In this document: positions 1 through 8,880 of the stretch, in pieces
Position numbering within the stretch: position 1 is the first letter of the stretch
Layout: every line of letters begins with the position of its first letter
Program-made: the position numbers and the translations under genes
The notes under the pieces: model-generated
What the model saw: the letters and a program-made list of their open reading frames with translations, nothing else
The model's database searches: none
Told to the model about the DNA's origin: nothing
DNA from: CBDDBX01 sp965225955
GTDB lineage: Bacteria; Acidobacteriota; Aminicenantia; UBA2199
NCBI GenBank assembly: GCA_965225955.1
Contig: CBDDBX010000006.1
Location: 104,176 to 168,175, forward strand
Length of the DNA: 64,000 nucleotides
Direction: 5' to 3'

Positions 1-956
1 TCCACAAGAATTTCTGTTGGAGCAAGGAAAGCTCCCTGATACCCATTTTTCACAGCAACCATAAGAGCAATGAAAGCAACAACGGTTTTACCTGTCCCCA
101 CATCTCCCAGTAGCAGGCGACTCATAGGGCTATCACTTGTCATATCTGCAAAAACATCTTTTACACTACTCTTCTGCCCATCTGTCAACTCAAAAGGCAC
201 TGCCTCTCTTAAGCTTTTTTTGATTGAATTATCGATTGTATAGTGATGGCTCTTTTTACCAGGCTTAAGTATTTTCCGGCCATACTCCAGTTCAAACCAG
301 AAGAAGAAGAACTCCACATACCTGAACCGGAAATGTCCCTCTTCGGCATCATCTCTGGAATTAAGAGGAAAATGAATTTTCCTTAATGCTTCAACTGCAG
401 AAGTCATCTCTCTCTTTTTTACAACTGATGCAGGAAGAAACTCCTCCTCTTCCCCCATGTTATCAAGAGCAGAGCGGATAAACTTCTCAAGTCTCCCACC
501 AGTTACAGTTCCGACTCTTCTGTAGAGGGGCTTAATATAACCATCTTTAAGATCTTTCAGAATCACAGGAGCTGTAAATTTGTAACGACTACCTGCATCC
601 TCAGCCTTTCCAATGAAGAAAAGTTCTTCAACTTCTGAAAGGTTTTTCTTAAGATAGGGCTGATTGAAGAATATCAGCTCACTATTTTCTCCGCATACAA
701 TACAGTCAACAATTGTTATACCTGAGCCTTTCCCCCAGCCTCTTGAAATTCTTATTCCCTTTATATCACCGACATAGAGTCTTTTTGCTCCCGGCACCAC
801 CTCTTCCGAGAGCTCAGAAGGGTCAATATATTCTGATGGAAAAATTCTGAGGAGATCCCCAATAGTTTCGATTCCTTTTGAAACAAAAATATCTGAAAAC
901 TTCTTACCTACACCTTTAATAGATGAGACAGGAGATAAAAAACCCGATTTAATCAA
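1..956 (-). CDS. recG: ATP-dependent DNA helicase RecG (partial; C-terminal part beyond window)
   Basis: RecG remodels stalled replication forks and branched DNA. The reverse-strand frame is open from 956 to the window edge. It begins with a helix-hairpin-like stretch (SIKGVGKKFSDIF), then the wedge/OB-fold region, and reaches Walker A GDVGTGKT followed by the APTEIL motif typical of RecG near the edge. About 318 residues are visible; the rest of the helicase core is outside the window. I chose a TTG start at 956 because it overlaps the TGA stop of the upstream gene and gives the expected short RecG N-terminus; no nearby ATG fits. The overlap implies translational coupling with the upstream secreted protein and purN. 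The family call is very safe; the start is less so. Confidence 0.93.
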   Translation of the reverse strand, partial: MIKSGFLSPVSSIKGVGKKFSDIFVSKGIETIGDLLRIFPSEYIDPSELSEEVVPGAKRLYVGDIKGIRISRGWGKGSGITIVDCIVCGENSELIFFNQPYLKKNLSEVEELFFIGKAEDAGSRYKFTAPVILKDLKDGYIKPLYRRVGTVTGGRLEKFIRSALDNMGEEEEFLPASVVKKREMTSAVEALRKIHFPLNSRDDAEEGHFRFRYVEFFFFWFELEYGRKILKPGKKSHHYTIDNSIKKSLREAVPFELTDGQKSSVKDVFADMTSDSPMSRLLLGDVGTGKTVVAFIALMVAVKNGYQGAFLAPTEILV

Positions 957-1522
957 TAGAATACCGTTAATGATCCTTTATCTATTTTTACACTCTTAAT
1001 GCCGGGAACCATTGCAAACCAGTCGTACATGGATTTTTTAACCTTATTGGATGACTGGGTAGCACTGAAGGCCTGATCAAGAAGATCCGGTGAGAATGTT
1101 GCTCCGTTTACCTTCAGGTCATCAAAAATGAATCTTACCCGATAATTACTGCACTCCAGAGTTCCACTGAATTCCACATCAAACTCTTTAAGAAAAGAGG
1201 GTAATGCTTTATATTTTTCACCTTTAAAGAGAAGACTGATCTCCCCTTCCACCCGGTTCTTTTTTTCCAGTGCAATACTTATAGTCTTTATTTCAGGAAC
1301 ATATTTTTTAAGATATATAAGATTCAGATATGAATTAAGCTCACTCTCAGTAAAGGCTTTCTTCTTCATATAAACAGAGCGATTTCGCTTCTTCATCATT
1401 CTTTTCATAAAACCATCAAGTTTACGGGCCTCCTCTTCAGAATATTTCCTATCTGAAGATACTGCTGAAAGAAGAGATGCTGTTAAAAAGAATATCAGTG
1501 AAATATGGAACAATTTTTTCAT
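953..1522 (-). CDS. Secreted protein of unknown function between purN and recG
   Basis: A 189-residue protein with a clear Sec signal peptide (MKKLFHISLIFFLTASLLSA, cleavage probably near residue 20), so it is likely periplasmic or surface-exposed. The mature part is basic and predicted alpha/beta, with a segment resembling lipid-binding barrel-type repeats (GTLECSNYRVRFIFDDLKVNG). I do not recognise a named family with confidence; a LmeA/DUF2993-like fold is only a possibility. The gene overlaps purN by 4 bases upstream and recG by 4 bases downstream, so it is translationally coupled inside a housekeeping operon. It has no catalytic motif that I can see. Confidence 0.75.
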   Translation of the reverse strand: MKKLFHISLIFFLTASLLSAVSSDRKYSEEEARKLDGFMKRMMKKRNRSVYMKKKAFTESELNSYLNLIYLKKYVPEIKTISIALEKKNRVEGEISLLFKGEKYKALPSFLKEFDVEFSGTLECSNYRVRFIFDDLKVNGATFSPDLLDQAFSATQSSNKVKKSMYDWFAMVPGIKSVKIDKGSLTVFY

Positions 1523-2124
1523 AAAACCTTTCTCCCTTTTACTTCAAGTTCACCATTAAAAAACCTCTGAACCGCTTCAGAATAAGCAATGTGCTCCTGC
1601 TCCAGAATTCTGGCAGCAAGAGAATCTCTTGTATCTCCTTCAAATACAGATACGGTTTTCTGAAGAATAATAGGACCAGTATCCATTCCTTCATCAACAA
1701 AATGTACGGTACAGCCACTTACTTTAACCCCATAATCAAATGCCTGGCCCTGTGCATCAAGTCCCGGAAAAGATGGCAGAAGAGATGGGTGAATATTAAT
1801 TATTCTGTTTCTGAAACCTTCTACAAGCACAGCCCCCACAATCCTCATATAGCCTGCAAGACAGACCAGTTCAACATTGTGTTCTTTAAGTAGTTCCAGC
1901 AGATGTTTCTCATAACAGCCCCTGCTTTCAAAGCTCCTCGGTTTTATATGAAATGCCGGAATTCCATAATCTCTGGCTTTATCCAGGCCTGGTGCTTTCT
2001 TCTTGTCTGATATAACCAGATCTATCGAAAAAAGAGATTCATTTTTTAATGAAAAGTCATAAAGAGCCTGAAAATTTGATCCTCTACCTGAAAGAAAAAC
2101 CGCTGTTTTACCCTTTTTAGTCAT
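1519..2124 (-). CDS. purN: Phosphoribosylglycinamide formyltransferase PurN
   Basis: Transfers a formyl group from 10-formyl-THF to GAR in purine synthesis. Seen: FLSGRGSNFQAL near the N-terminus (GAR phosphate loop), LAGYMRI, the catalytic INIHPSLLPSFPG (His and nearby Asn), and GCTVHFVDEGMDTGPII (the catalytic Asp signature). The open frame extends 20 codons upstream to 2184, but that extension lies inside the tRNA-Leu gene. I therefore start at the ATG at 2124, 20 bases after the tRNA 3' end, giving 201 residues, normal for PurN. A strong ribosome-binding site is not obvious. It is the first gene of the purN / secreted protein / recG unit. purM, its pathway partner, is at 5.8 kb in a separate unit. 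Confidence 0.95.
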   Translation of the reverse strand: MTKKGKTAVFLSGRGSNFQALYDFSLKNESLFSIDLVISDKKKAPGLDKARDYGIPAFHIKPRSFESRGCYEKHLLELLKEHNVELVCLAGYMRIVGAVLVEGFRNRIINIHPSLLPSFPGLDAQGQAFDYGVKVSGCTVHFVDEGMDTGPIILQKTVSVFEGDTRDSLAARILEQEHIAYSEAVQRFFNGELEVKGRKVL

Positions 2125-2143
2125 GATATTAAATTGAAGGATA

Positions 2144-2227
2144 TGCCGAAGGGGGGACTCGAACCCCCACAGGCATTCGCCCACAAGTACCTGAAACTTG
2201 CGCGTCTACCAATTCCGCCACTTCGGC
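2144..2227 (-). tRNA. tRNA-Leu (anticodon CAG)
   Basis: An 84-base class II tRNA. Acceptor stem GCCGAAG pairs with CTTCGGC, followed by discriminator A. The T arm is GGGGG-TTCGAGT-CCCCC. The anticodon stem CAAGT/ACTTG encloses loop TTCAGGT, so the anticodon is CAG, reading CUG leucine. A long variable arm, as expected for tRNA-Leu, lies between the anticodon and T arms. CCA is not encoded. It sits immediately upstream of purN on the same strand. Confidence 0.96.
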
Positions 2228-2324
2228 ATAAAGACCATTTATATTCCAAATCCGTTGATTTGTCAAGAGCCACAGCAAAAGAAGTCGGTTCTTTGTATCG
2301 GGCTTTTATGATATTATTCTCTTC

Positions 2325-3491
2325 ATGCAACATGAGCTTCCTGTAGATCGCTTCCGTAGTCTTATTGAAGAGACTATAGAAAAAAATCCCGTTACAATTA
2401 TAACTGCTGAAACCGGTGCCGGGAAATCCACCAGAGTTCCATTATGGTTATGGCAGAAAGGGAAAAAAGTAGCTGTTACCCAACCAAGAAGAATTGCTGC
2501 CAGATCACTGGCAACCTGGCTAGCTGAGTCAAACAGAATTCATCTTGGAAATGAGATAGGATATGTTACGGGTTTTGAGCAGAAATCCTCCAGGAAAACA
2601 TCCCTCCTCTACCTTACAGATGGAGTGCAGATGATAAGAGAGATCAGAAAAAAACGCTACTACGATGCCCTTATACTTGATGAAGTTCATGAATGGAACC
2701 TTAATCAGGAAGTTCTGATGGGAGCTGTTAAGAAATCCCTTGACAGCGGCTATTTCCGGAAAACCGGAAAAAGAGCAGTAATAATGAGTGCGACTCTTCA
2801 GGCAGGTAAACTCTCATCTTTTCTAAATGGAGCTCCGGTTATAAGCGTCCCTGGCAGAGGATATCCTGTTACACACTACAACCACAGACCATTTTTCATG
2901 TTGTCAGATACAGTTCAGCTGGTTGAGCAGGAGAGAAATACTCTGGTGTTTCTTCCAGGAAAAAAGGAGATCGAAAACTTTCTTGATGGACTGAAGGAGA
3001 CTCTAAGAAAAGATAAACTTAAAGCGGAACTACTTCCTCTCCACTCAGAACTTCCTCTTAAGGAGCAGGCAAAGGTTTTTAAAAACTACTCTGTTCCCAA
3101 AGTTATTGCTGCCACAGATATTGCACAAACCAGTATTACAATTGACGATATAGATGCTGTAATAGACTCCGGAATAAAAAAGGAAGTTCACGATATTAAT
3201 GGAATTGAGGGTCTCTATCCTGTAGAGATATCCCAGGCAGAGTGTCATCAGAGAGCTGGTAGAGCCGGAAGGGTGAAGAGTGGCATATATATTCTGAGTT
3301 CAGATACAGATATCAAACAGAGACAGGCTTTCCCACAACCCGAGATAAGAAGACTGAACATAGAGTCTGCAATTCTTAAGATGATTAACTGGGGTCTGGA
3401 TATCGAAGAATACCCCTTCTTTCATACCCCTCGTAGAAACCTCGTTCAGAAAGCTCTGAAAAGACTTGCAATATTCGGAGGCAATAGATAA
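2325..3491 (+). CDS. DEAH-box ATP-dependent helicase (HrpA/HrpB family), N-terminal part; frameshifted
   Basis: Two RecA-like domains of a DEAH/RHA-type RNA helicase. Seen: Walker A TAETGAGKST (about residues 27-36), motif Ia TQPRRIAARS, Walker B variant DEVHEW (DEAH box), motif III SATL, motif V ATDIAQTSITIDD, and motif VI QRAGRAGR. The frame then stops early at 3491, just as the HA2 domain begins. The next frame (+1) continues the same protein. Deleting one G in GGAGGC near 3479 restores a continuous HA2 sequence (FGAIDKE) and a whole-codon gene of 912 residues spanning 2325-5064. Either an indel error, a recent mutation, or much less likely programmed frameshifting. Confidence 0.88.
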   Translation: MQHELPVDRFRSLIEETIEKNPVTIITAETGAGKSTRVPLWLWQKGKKVAVTQPRRIAARSLATWLAESNRIHLGNEIGYVTGFEQKSSRKTSLLYLTDGVQMIREIRKKRYYDALILDEVHEWNLNQEVLMGAVKKSLDSGYFRKTGKRAVIMSATLQAGKLSSFLNGAPVISVPGRGYPVTHYNHRPFFMLSDTVQLVEQERNTLVFLPGKKEIENFLDGLKETLRKDKLKAELLPLHSELPLKEQAKVFKNYSVPKVIAATDIAQTSITIDDIDAVIDSGIKKEVHDINGIEGLYPVEISQAECHQRAGRAGRVKSGIYILSSDTDIKQRQAFPQPEIRRLNIESAILKMINWGLDIEEYPFFHTPRRNLVQKALKRLAIFGGNR

Positions 3492-5064
3492 AGAGAGAAA
3501 GATAACTGAAGAGGGTAGAGAGATGGCAGATCTTCCGGTATCTCTGCAGAGTGCCAGAATGGTTATGGAGATGAAATCTGCTCCGGTTAATCTTTTTGAA
3601 GATCTTCTCAGAATAATTGCCATTCTCGAAGTAAAAGGAATCGTCAATCAGGAGTTCCTTGGAGAGAGATACTACAATGGAGAGATCAGGTCAGATCTGT
3701 ACAACCAGCTCTCTTTATGGAAAAAATCCAGAAAGAACAGAAAAGTCATCAACTTCAAGAAACTACAGATGGCAGGAGAGATCTTTAAAGAACTCAGAAA
3801 AAGAGTAAAACAGAACACAAAGCAGACAGCCCCTCCGGTAAGGGAAAATGGCGATGAGATCCATGAAGATCTTCTAAGAGCAATAATAACGGGCTTCATC
3901 GATAAGGTCTATATAAAATTTGGTAAAAACTATGCAAAAGAGGATGATGAGAGACAGGCAGATAAACGTTCTGTTCTGTTACCGGATATTCCTCCAATGG
4001 CAGTTGGTGAACCCTTTGATCTTGTTATTAACCGAGAGGACTCACTTACAGGAGAAGTAGAAAGAATAGTTATTCCCCTGCTTACTTTCAGCACAGAACT
4101 CTCTTTTCAGATGCTCGACAGCTTACAGCCCTTCAGCTACAGAAAAAGTGAAGAGATAATAGTAGATAAGAATTCACTTCTTGTTCACAGACAGATTTTT
4201 CTTGGAAACACTCTCCTTCATGAGGAAAAAACGACACCGGATTTCAGTAACAGCATACATAAGAAGAAGATTGTGTCTGCTGCTCTCAGCTGGTACAGAG
4301 AGAAGGAGATGGATCTTACACTGGGAGACAGACTCCTTGATCTGAGAAGCAGTTTTAAGAAAATCGAAGAGGCTCCTGATACAGAGTTAAAGGATTTTGA
4401 ATACTATTGCAGAAAATTTATATCAAGAGAGATAAACAGCAAACTTAACAGCGATGACCTGGAGATGTTTTTTAAACTGAATCCAGGATTCAGGGAACCT
4501 TCGATTCAGGACATCATTCCTCCTGCAGTTGTAAGTCATCTCAGAAAAATCAAATGGCCGGAAGAGCTTACCATCTGCGGTGAACCCAGAGAGATAAAAT
4601 ACAAAGGCACATCCCCGGCAATCAAACTTACATTCCAGGAGTTTGGCTCCTTAAGCAGACGGTCCCTGATGCTCCCTTTCGGAGATTATACAGGGATACT
4701 TATGGACAGGAAATTTTTCAGCACCTGGAATGAAGCTGTTGCATACTACAATAGCTGGAAAAGAAAAGAGGTTTTCAACAGAAAATGGAAAGGAAACCCC
4801 AAGGATACATCTCCCGAAGAGATCAAAGACATTCCCTTTCCTCTTGAATTTGAGGGGGGAGCAGGTAAAGAGAATGAGAAGTTTTTCTACTACTCTGTTC
4901 CTACAATTACAAAAGGCAAACTTGTTCTTATCCACTTTATGGATATAGAAACTGCTGAAGAGTGGCATAAATCTTCAGAAAAGGAGCTGGAACTCTTTAT
5001 GAAAAAACACAATAAAGCTAAAATAGAAGATATTTTTAAAAATAAGGGCTGGACAGTAAGATGA
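3466..5064 (+). CDS. DEAH-box helicase, C-terminal part in the shifted frame
   Basis: Continuation of the helicase beginning at 2325, read in the +1 frame. Homology starts at about 3482 with AIDKERKITEEGREMADLP, the conserved HA2 (helicase-associated) pattern ending in a LPVSLQSARMV-like segment. A long C-terminal region of about 400 residues follows that I cannot assign beyond family-typical OB-like and accessory sequence. The first possible start is a TTG at 3466, without a good ribosome-binding site, so independent translation is unlikely. The reading frame stays intact to 5064, which argues against an old pseudogene. Its stop overlaps the next gene's ATG (ATGA). Confidence 0.82.
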   Translation: MQYSEAIDKERKITEEGREMADLPVSLQSARMVMEMKSAPVNLFEDLLRIIAILEVKGIVNQEFLGERYYNGEIRSDLYNQLSLWKKSRKNRKVINFKKLQMAGEIFKELRKRVKQNTKQTAPPVRENGDEIHEDLLRAIITGFIDKVYIKFGKNYAKEDDERQADKRSVLLPDIPPMAVGEPFDLVINREDSLTGEVERIVIPLLTFSTELSFQMLDSLQPFSYRKSEEIIVDKNSLLVHRQIFLGNTLLHEEKTTPDFSNSIHKKKIVSAALSWYREKEMDLTLGDRLLDLRSSFKKIEEAPDTELKDFEYYCRKFISREINSKLNSDDLEMFFKLNPGFREPSIQDIIPPAVVSHLRKIKWPEELTICGEPREIKYKGTSPAIKLTFQEFGSLSRRSLMLPFGDYTGILMDRKFFSTWNEAVAYYNSWKRKEVFNRKWKGNPKDTSPEEIKDIPFPLEFEGGAGKENEKFFYYSVPTITKGKLVLIHFMDIETAEEWHKSSEKELELFMKKHNKAKIEDIFKNKGWTVR

Positions 5065-5570
5065 CACCTATAGTACACACATCAGCAGGTATTCTTGGAT
5101 GGCACTTTTCCAGAACCAGAAAGCTGAGTTTTCTGTTTCTGTTTATACTTATATCAAATCTCCCGGACACCGACTTCATACCTGTGGTTCTTTTTGGCAA
5201 AGCTGCCCCTCCACACCAGCTCTATACACACAATATCTTCTTCTCCATTGCAGGAGCTCTCCTCTTCTTTCCGCTATTGAAAGAGAAGAGAGAGAAACTG
5301 GCTCTGTTTCTTACATCAATATCACACCTATGCTTTGATCTCTGCGTAATGGACAACTGGGGTGAAGTTGGATTCCGCCTCTTCTGGCCGGCTTCAGAAA
5401 AACTGTACAATTTTGGCTTCTTCTTCTGTCTTAAAAGAGGAACTCTGTCAGATGTATTCTCTCTTCACAACTTAATAACTGTATCAGCTGAAACAATACT
5501 TATAGGTCTCCCCTGCCTGATAATTGCCCGAAGTTCCCCTGAAAGAGCTTGTAGTGGATATAAAACATAA
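5061..5570 (+). CDS. YdjM/DUF457-type integral membrane metal-dependent hydrolase-like protein
   Basis: A 169-residue membrane protein with the hallmarks of the YdjM/DUF457 family: an N-terminal HTSAGI motif, SNLPDTDFIP (acidic cluster after a membrane segment), HQLYTHNIFF, and SHLCFDL. The conserved His and Asp residues lie at membrane boundaries, as in the putative metal-dependent hydrolases of this family, whose substrate is unknown. About four hydrophobic segments are visible. It overlaps the helicase stop codon by four bases, so the two are cotranscribed and coupled. The family match is good; activity is untested and should not be assumed. Confidence 0.82.
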   Translation: MTPIVHTSAGILGWHFSRTRKLSFLFLFILISNLPDTDFIPVVLFGKAAPPHQLYTHNIFFSIAGALLFFPLLKEKREKLALFLTSISHLCFDLCVMDNWGEVGFRLFWPASEKLYNFGFFFCLKRGTLSDVFSLHNLITVSAETILIGLPCLIIARSSPERACSGYKT

Positions 5571-5739
5571 GAGATTCAGTTCATAAGAAACTTACTTGAA
5601 TCTTCTGCATGCTATAATTTCTGAAGATTCTGTTAAAATTTTCTGGAAACAGATTATAATTTTAATAAATCTGTTCAAACTACACTTTTTTCAGATGCTG
5701 ATTATAGATTATAGCTGAATTTATGCCCTTTTCGGAGTT

Positions 5740-5788
5740 TTGACAACTTTAGATTACCGTTATACAATTAAAGGTAATAAACGGAGGG
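5740..5788 (+). promoter_or_regulatory. Sigma70-type promoter and ribosome-binding site for purM
   Basis: TTGACA at 5740-5745, 17-bp spacer, TACAAT at 5763-5768 is a near-consensus housekeeping promoter. A strong Shine-Dalgarno GGAGGG lies at 5783-5788, nine bases before the purM ATG. The intergenic region 5571-5739 upstream is AT-rich and shows no gene. I see no purine riboswitch or PurR-like operator that I could defend. Confidence 0.8.
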
Positions 5789-5797
5789 AAACTCTAA

Positions 5798-6820
5798 ATG
5801 TCACAAAGTATGTATGAAAAAGCCGGAGTCAGTATTGACAAAGGGAATCAGGCAGTAGACAAAATAAAAGATATGGTTAAAAAACTCGGCGTAGCTGAGA
5901 TTGGTAAATTCAGTGGTTTTTTCCCACTTCAGACAGATATGAAAAAACCTGTTCTGGTTTCATCAGCAGATGGTGTTGGTACAAAGCTGAAAATAGCGTT
6001 CATGATGGACAAACACGATACCATTGGTAAAGATATTGTAAACCACTGTGTTGACGATATTCTTGTTTATGGTTCAAATCCACTCTTCTTTCTGGACTAT
6101 ATTGCAACAGGTAAACTTGAACCTGATACAGTAAAAGACATTGTAGGCGGTATGCTTGAAGCCTGCATGGAGAATGACTTTGTTCTTCTGGGTGGTGAAA
6201 CAGCTGAAATGCCCGGATTCTATAAAAACAAAGAGTACGATGTTGCAGGTTTCATTGTAGGTCTTCTTGATCAGGAGAAGATAGTAGATGGTAAATCAAT
6301 TAAAAAAGGTGACCTCATAATCGGATTACCATCAACAGGCCTTCATACAAATGGCTACTCTCTTGCAAGACACGTAGTTTTTGAACAGCTCAAACTTGAT
6401 GTGGATGCAATGCCTGAAGGTTTCAACAGAACTATTGGTGAAGAGCTTCTTGAGCCACACAAATCATATAAAAAGCCTGTTCACAAGCTTCTTGACCACA
6501 ATCTTATCAAGGGTATGGCCCACATTACCGGTGGTGGATTTATAGAAAATATCCCAAGAATTCTTCCTTCAAATGTAAGTGCAAGAATTGAGAAGATATG
6601 GCCTGTACCAAATATCTTTGAGTTCATCAATGATGCAGGTAAAATCTCTCCTAAAGAGAGTTACAGAGTATTCAACATGGGTATTGGAATGGTTCTTATA
6701 ATTGATCAGAACAATCTGACAAAAGCAGAAGATCTTCTGAAATCCATGAATGAGCCATACTATCTGATAGGTCAGATCACAGAAAATAAGAATAACGACG
6801 AAAGAGTTGTTATTGAGTAA
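5798..6820 (+). CDS. purM: Phosphoribosylformylglycinamidine cyclo-ligase (AIR synthetase)
   Basis: Converts FGAM to AIR with ATP in purine biosynthesis. 340 residues, the usual length. Seen: YEKAGVSIDKGN at the N-terminus, SSADGVGTKLKIA (ATP-binding), VNHCVDDILVYG, LGGETAEMPGFY, and HTNGYSLAR and AHITGGGFIEN further on, all conserved PurM blocks. It has its own strong promoter (5740-5768) and is followed by hairpins at 6831-6875, so it is expressed largely by itself, perhaps with read-through into the DUF3014 gene. Confidence 0.97.
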   Translation: MSQSMYEKAGVSIDKGNQAVDKIKDMVKKLGVAEIGKFSGFFPLQTDMKKPVLVSSADGVGTKLKIAFMMDKHDTIGKDIVNHCVDDILVYGSNPLFFLDYIATGKLEPDTVKDIVGGMLEACMENDFVLLGGETAEMPGFYKNKEYDVAGFIVGLLDQEKIVDGKSIKKGDLIIGLPSTGLHTNGYSLARHVVFEQLKLDVDAMPEGFNRTIGEELLEPHKSYKKPVHKLLDHNLIKGMAHITGGGFIENIPRILPSNVSARIEKIWPVPNIFEFINDAGKISPKESYRVFNMGIGMVLIIDQNNLTKAEDLLKSMNEPYYLIGQITENKNNDERVVIE

Positions 6821-6830
6821 TATTATATAA

Positions 6831-6875
6831 GAAGGCACTGTTCAGGTGCCTTCACACCGCTATTGATTTTAGCGG
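6831..6875 (+). terminator. Two consecutive hairpins between purM and the DUF3014 gene
   Basis: The first hairpin has an 8-bp stem (GAAGGCAC / GTGCCTTC, 6831-6853). The second has stem CCGCTA / TAGCGG (6857-6875). Neither is followed by a T-run, so they may only attenuate transcription or protect the purM transcript end. A strong ribosome-binding site (GAGGAGG) for the next gene starts just after. Confidence 0.45.
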
Positions 6876-6891
6876 AAACAGAGGAGGTAAG

Positions 6892-7728
6892 ATGGAAAGC
6901 TATAAAAGAGCCATTATAGGGGTTGCTGTAATAATAGCTGTTGGAACAGTTGCATTCTTTCTCTTTTTCTCAGGAGAAGGTAGTAAAGAAGATCCCACTC
7001 CCAACAGTCGTAAAGGTATAAAACCAGTTCAGGAAACAAAAAAAGAAGAACCGTTACCAGTACCTGCGGAACCGGTTATTAAAGAAGATGCTGCCAATCC
7101 ACAGGCATCTCTTCAGCTGAATAAGAGCGATTCAACAGTTAAGGATGAACTGGAAACATGCTCTGATTCGAAGGTTTTTGCATCAATTCTTGGTAATGAG
7201 GATCTTATAAGGAAATTCACTGCTACTATTCTTAATATTTCAAGAGGAAAAAGCCCTGCGAAACATCTCCCTTTTATGAAACCCGGCAAAGATTTCTCAG
7301 TTAAAGAGAAAAATGGAATAACAGTTCTCAATATAAACAGTTATAAAAGATACAATTTTGTAGCAGCACTATTCGAATCTCTTAACACTGAGCGCGCACT
7401 TACGGGCTATGAAAAGCTGAAGCCTCTTTTCAGAAAAGCTATGGCTGAACTTGGACTTGGTAATACATCTTTTGAAACAGTACTGCAGAAAGCTTTTACT
7501 GTTCTATTGAAAACCCCTCTGGTATATGGAGATATAAGACTTGAGAAGAAACTCAAATCCTGGGAATACACCGATCTGAAACTTGCTAAACTTAATGAAG
7601 CCCAGAAACATCTCTTCAGAATGGGGCCGGAAAATATAAAGAAAATTCATTCAAAAATAAGGGAATTCGGAAAAACTCTGAACATGGAAAACCTGCCTGT
7701 CACAAAATCCTATATTCCTTCAAACTAA
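6892..7728 (+). CDS. DUF3014 domain membrane-anchored protein
   Basis: A 278-residue protein with an N-terminal membrane anchor (about residues 7-27), then a Pro/Glu/Lys-rich linker (about 30-75) that probably spans the periplasm, then a helical DUF3014 domain. Recognisable family blocks: a hydrophobic LGNEDLIRKFTATILNISRGK segment start, RYNFVAALFESL, LKPLFRKAMAELG, and a C-terminal QKHLFRMGPENI. The domain has no known biochemical function. It follows purM on the same strand after 71 bases with GAGGAGG at a good distance, and ends at a bidirectional terminator that separates host genes from the tail island. Confidence 0.8.
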   Translation: MESYKRAIIGVAVIIAVGTVAFFLFFSGEGSKEDPTPNSRKGIKPVQETKKEEPLPVPAEPVIKEDAANPQASLQLNKSDSTVKDELETCSDSKVFASILGNEDLIRKFTATILNISRGKSPAKHLPFMKPGKDFSVKEKNGITVLNINSYKRYNFVAALFESLNTERALTGYEKLKPLFRKAMAELGLGNTSFETVLQKAFTVLLKTPLVYGDIRLEKKLKSWEYTDLKLAKLNEAQKHLFRMGPENIKKIHSKIREFGKTLNMENLPVTKSYIPSN

Positions 7729-7738
7729 ATACAGGAAC

Positions 7739-7763
7739 AGAGATGCACTATCTGTGCATCTCT
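7739..7763. terminator. Bidirectional hairpin terminator at the left edge of the tail island
   Basis: A perfect 10-bp stem AGAGATGCAC / GTGCATCTCT with a 5-base loop lies between two converging genes (DUF3014 at 7728, fibre at 7779). Downstream tracts are AT-rich but not pure T-runs. It marks the boundary between the host operon and the tail island. Confidence 0.7.
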
Positions 7764-7778
7764 GGGAATATTTATTAA

Positions 7779-8879
7779 CTAACTATACAGCCACTCTATC
7801 AGGCAATATCCGTCATAGCCGTTACCGCCATGCCCAAAGTTATACATTGGATATACCCCGTTGGCACCGCCGCCACCACCGGCACCGTAACCAAGTCCAT
7901 TATGACCATCATAAGCAGCAAGATGTGTCTGGCTAGCTCCGGTCGCAGAGGTCCTATTTCCTCCGGCACCACCATTGCCACCATAACCTGCACCGCCACC
8001 GGCACCTGATCCATAATATGAACCTGTTCCTGATCCATGTGTTCCACCTGTAGTACCTCTATGGGTGTCATTTCCGCCATTTCCACCATGAGTTGTGTCA
8101 CCACCATTAGCGGAACCACCACCACCAGCACCTGTACACAAAGTTCCACCTAAAGGCGTTGAGTAGAAAGTAATATTAAGGCCGTTGTTATTAGTCGCAC
8201 CACCGGTATAATCGCCTTTACTGGTGCCACCATCACCACCTTTCCAGCCCATACCTCCGGGAAACCCTCCGTTAACCTTAATATATGATCCGAAAGAAGA
8301 ATCCCCCCCCTTTTCCGCATGAGCCATATTGTTCTGGGGCCACTTATTACCTCTTCCGCCTTTACCAATGGTTACGAGAATCTGCTCTCCGGGAGTTACA
8401 TTAACTGTTGCTCTTTCGTGATACTCTCCTGCTCCACCACCGGAACCTGAATTTGCACCATTGCCATGGTACCCTTTTCCGCCACCGCCACCTCCGGCAA
8501 CAAGAGTTACACGAAGAGTTGTCACTCCTGATGGTACAGTAAAGATTCCACTTTCAGTAAACGCCTTAGTTCCCGGAGATGCTGCTGGGGTATGGATCTC
8601 CCCATTAACGGACAAAGAACCACTTATAATAAGATTACCATTAATATCAGCACCACTGGTTGTTGCTGTTACTCTCGCCACTCCATCTTTTTTCAGAATA
8701 TCAACCTGCCCGATTGAATCCCAGGAACCGCCATTCCACACTTTAAGAATATAATCAGCATCATCTTTAAAAAGACGCACCTCTCCATTACCTCCCGGGC
8801 TAGTGTCCCCAAACCCGAGTTTTTTCATCAGATTGGCCTGACTTACACCAAATTTGTCACCTACCTCAAAAAAGCTCAT
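7779..8879 (-). CDS. Receptor-binding tail fibre 1: shared anchor plus glycine-rich adhesin tip
   Basis: 366 residues. Residues 1-65 (MSFFEVGDKFGVSQANLM..., EVRLFKDD, LKVWNGGSW) are nearly the same as the N-termini of two other proteins in this island and probably form the tail-attachment anchor. After a short linker, residues from about 125 (LVAGGGGGGKG) onward are extremely Gly-rich, like the polyglycine-sandwich receptor-binding tips of phage adhesins such as T-even gp38. Role inferred: host recognition. Its own promoter (A, 9063-9128) drives it, and translation starts one base after a small upstream ORF. The ribosome-binding site AGGAGG lies in the inserted segment. Terminator at 7739-7763. 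Confidence 0.82.
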   Translation of the reverse strand: MSFFEVGDKFGVSQANLMKKLGFGDTSPGGNGEVRLFKDDADYILKVWNGGSWDSIGQVDILKKDGVARVTATTSGADINGNLIISGSLSVNGEIHTPAASPGTKAFTESGIFTVPSGVTTLRVTLVAGGGGGGKGYHGNGANSGSGGGAGEYHERATVNVTPGEQILVTIGKGGRGNKWPQNNMAHAEKGGDSSFGSYIKVNGGFPGGMGWKGGDGGTSKGDYTGGATNNNGLNITFYSTPLGGTLCTGAGGGGSANGGDTTHGGNGGNDTHRGTTGGTHGSGTGSYYGSGAGGGAGYGGNGGAGGNRTSATGASQTHLAAYDGHNGLGYGAGGGGGANGVYPMYNFGHGGNGYDGYCLIEWLYS

Positions 8880-8880
8880 A

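Noticed and set aside
2124..2184. N-terminal extension of PurN
   Set aside because: The extra 20 codons are the tRNA-Leu gene read through; the ATG at 2124 matches family length.
6831..6875. Purine or other riboswitch in the purM downstream gap
   Set aside because: Only simple hairpins; no conserved aptamer core.
7779..8879. Diversity-generating retroelement acting on the Gly-rich fibre tip
   Set aside because: No reverse transcriptase and no template/variable repeat pair with adenine-biased differences was found.
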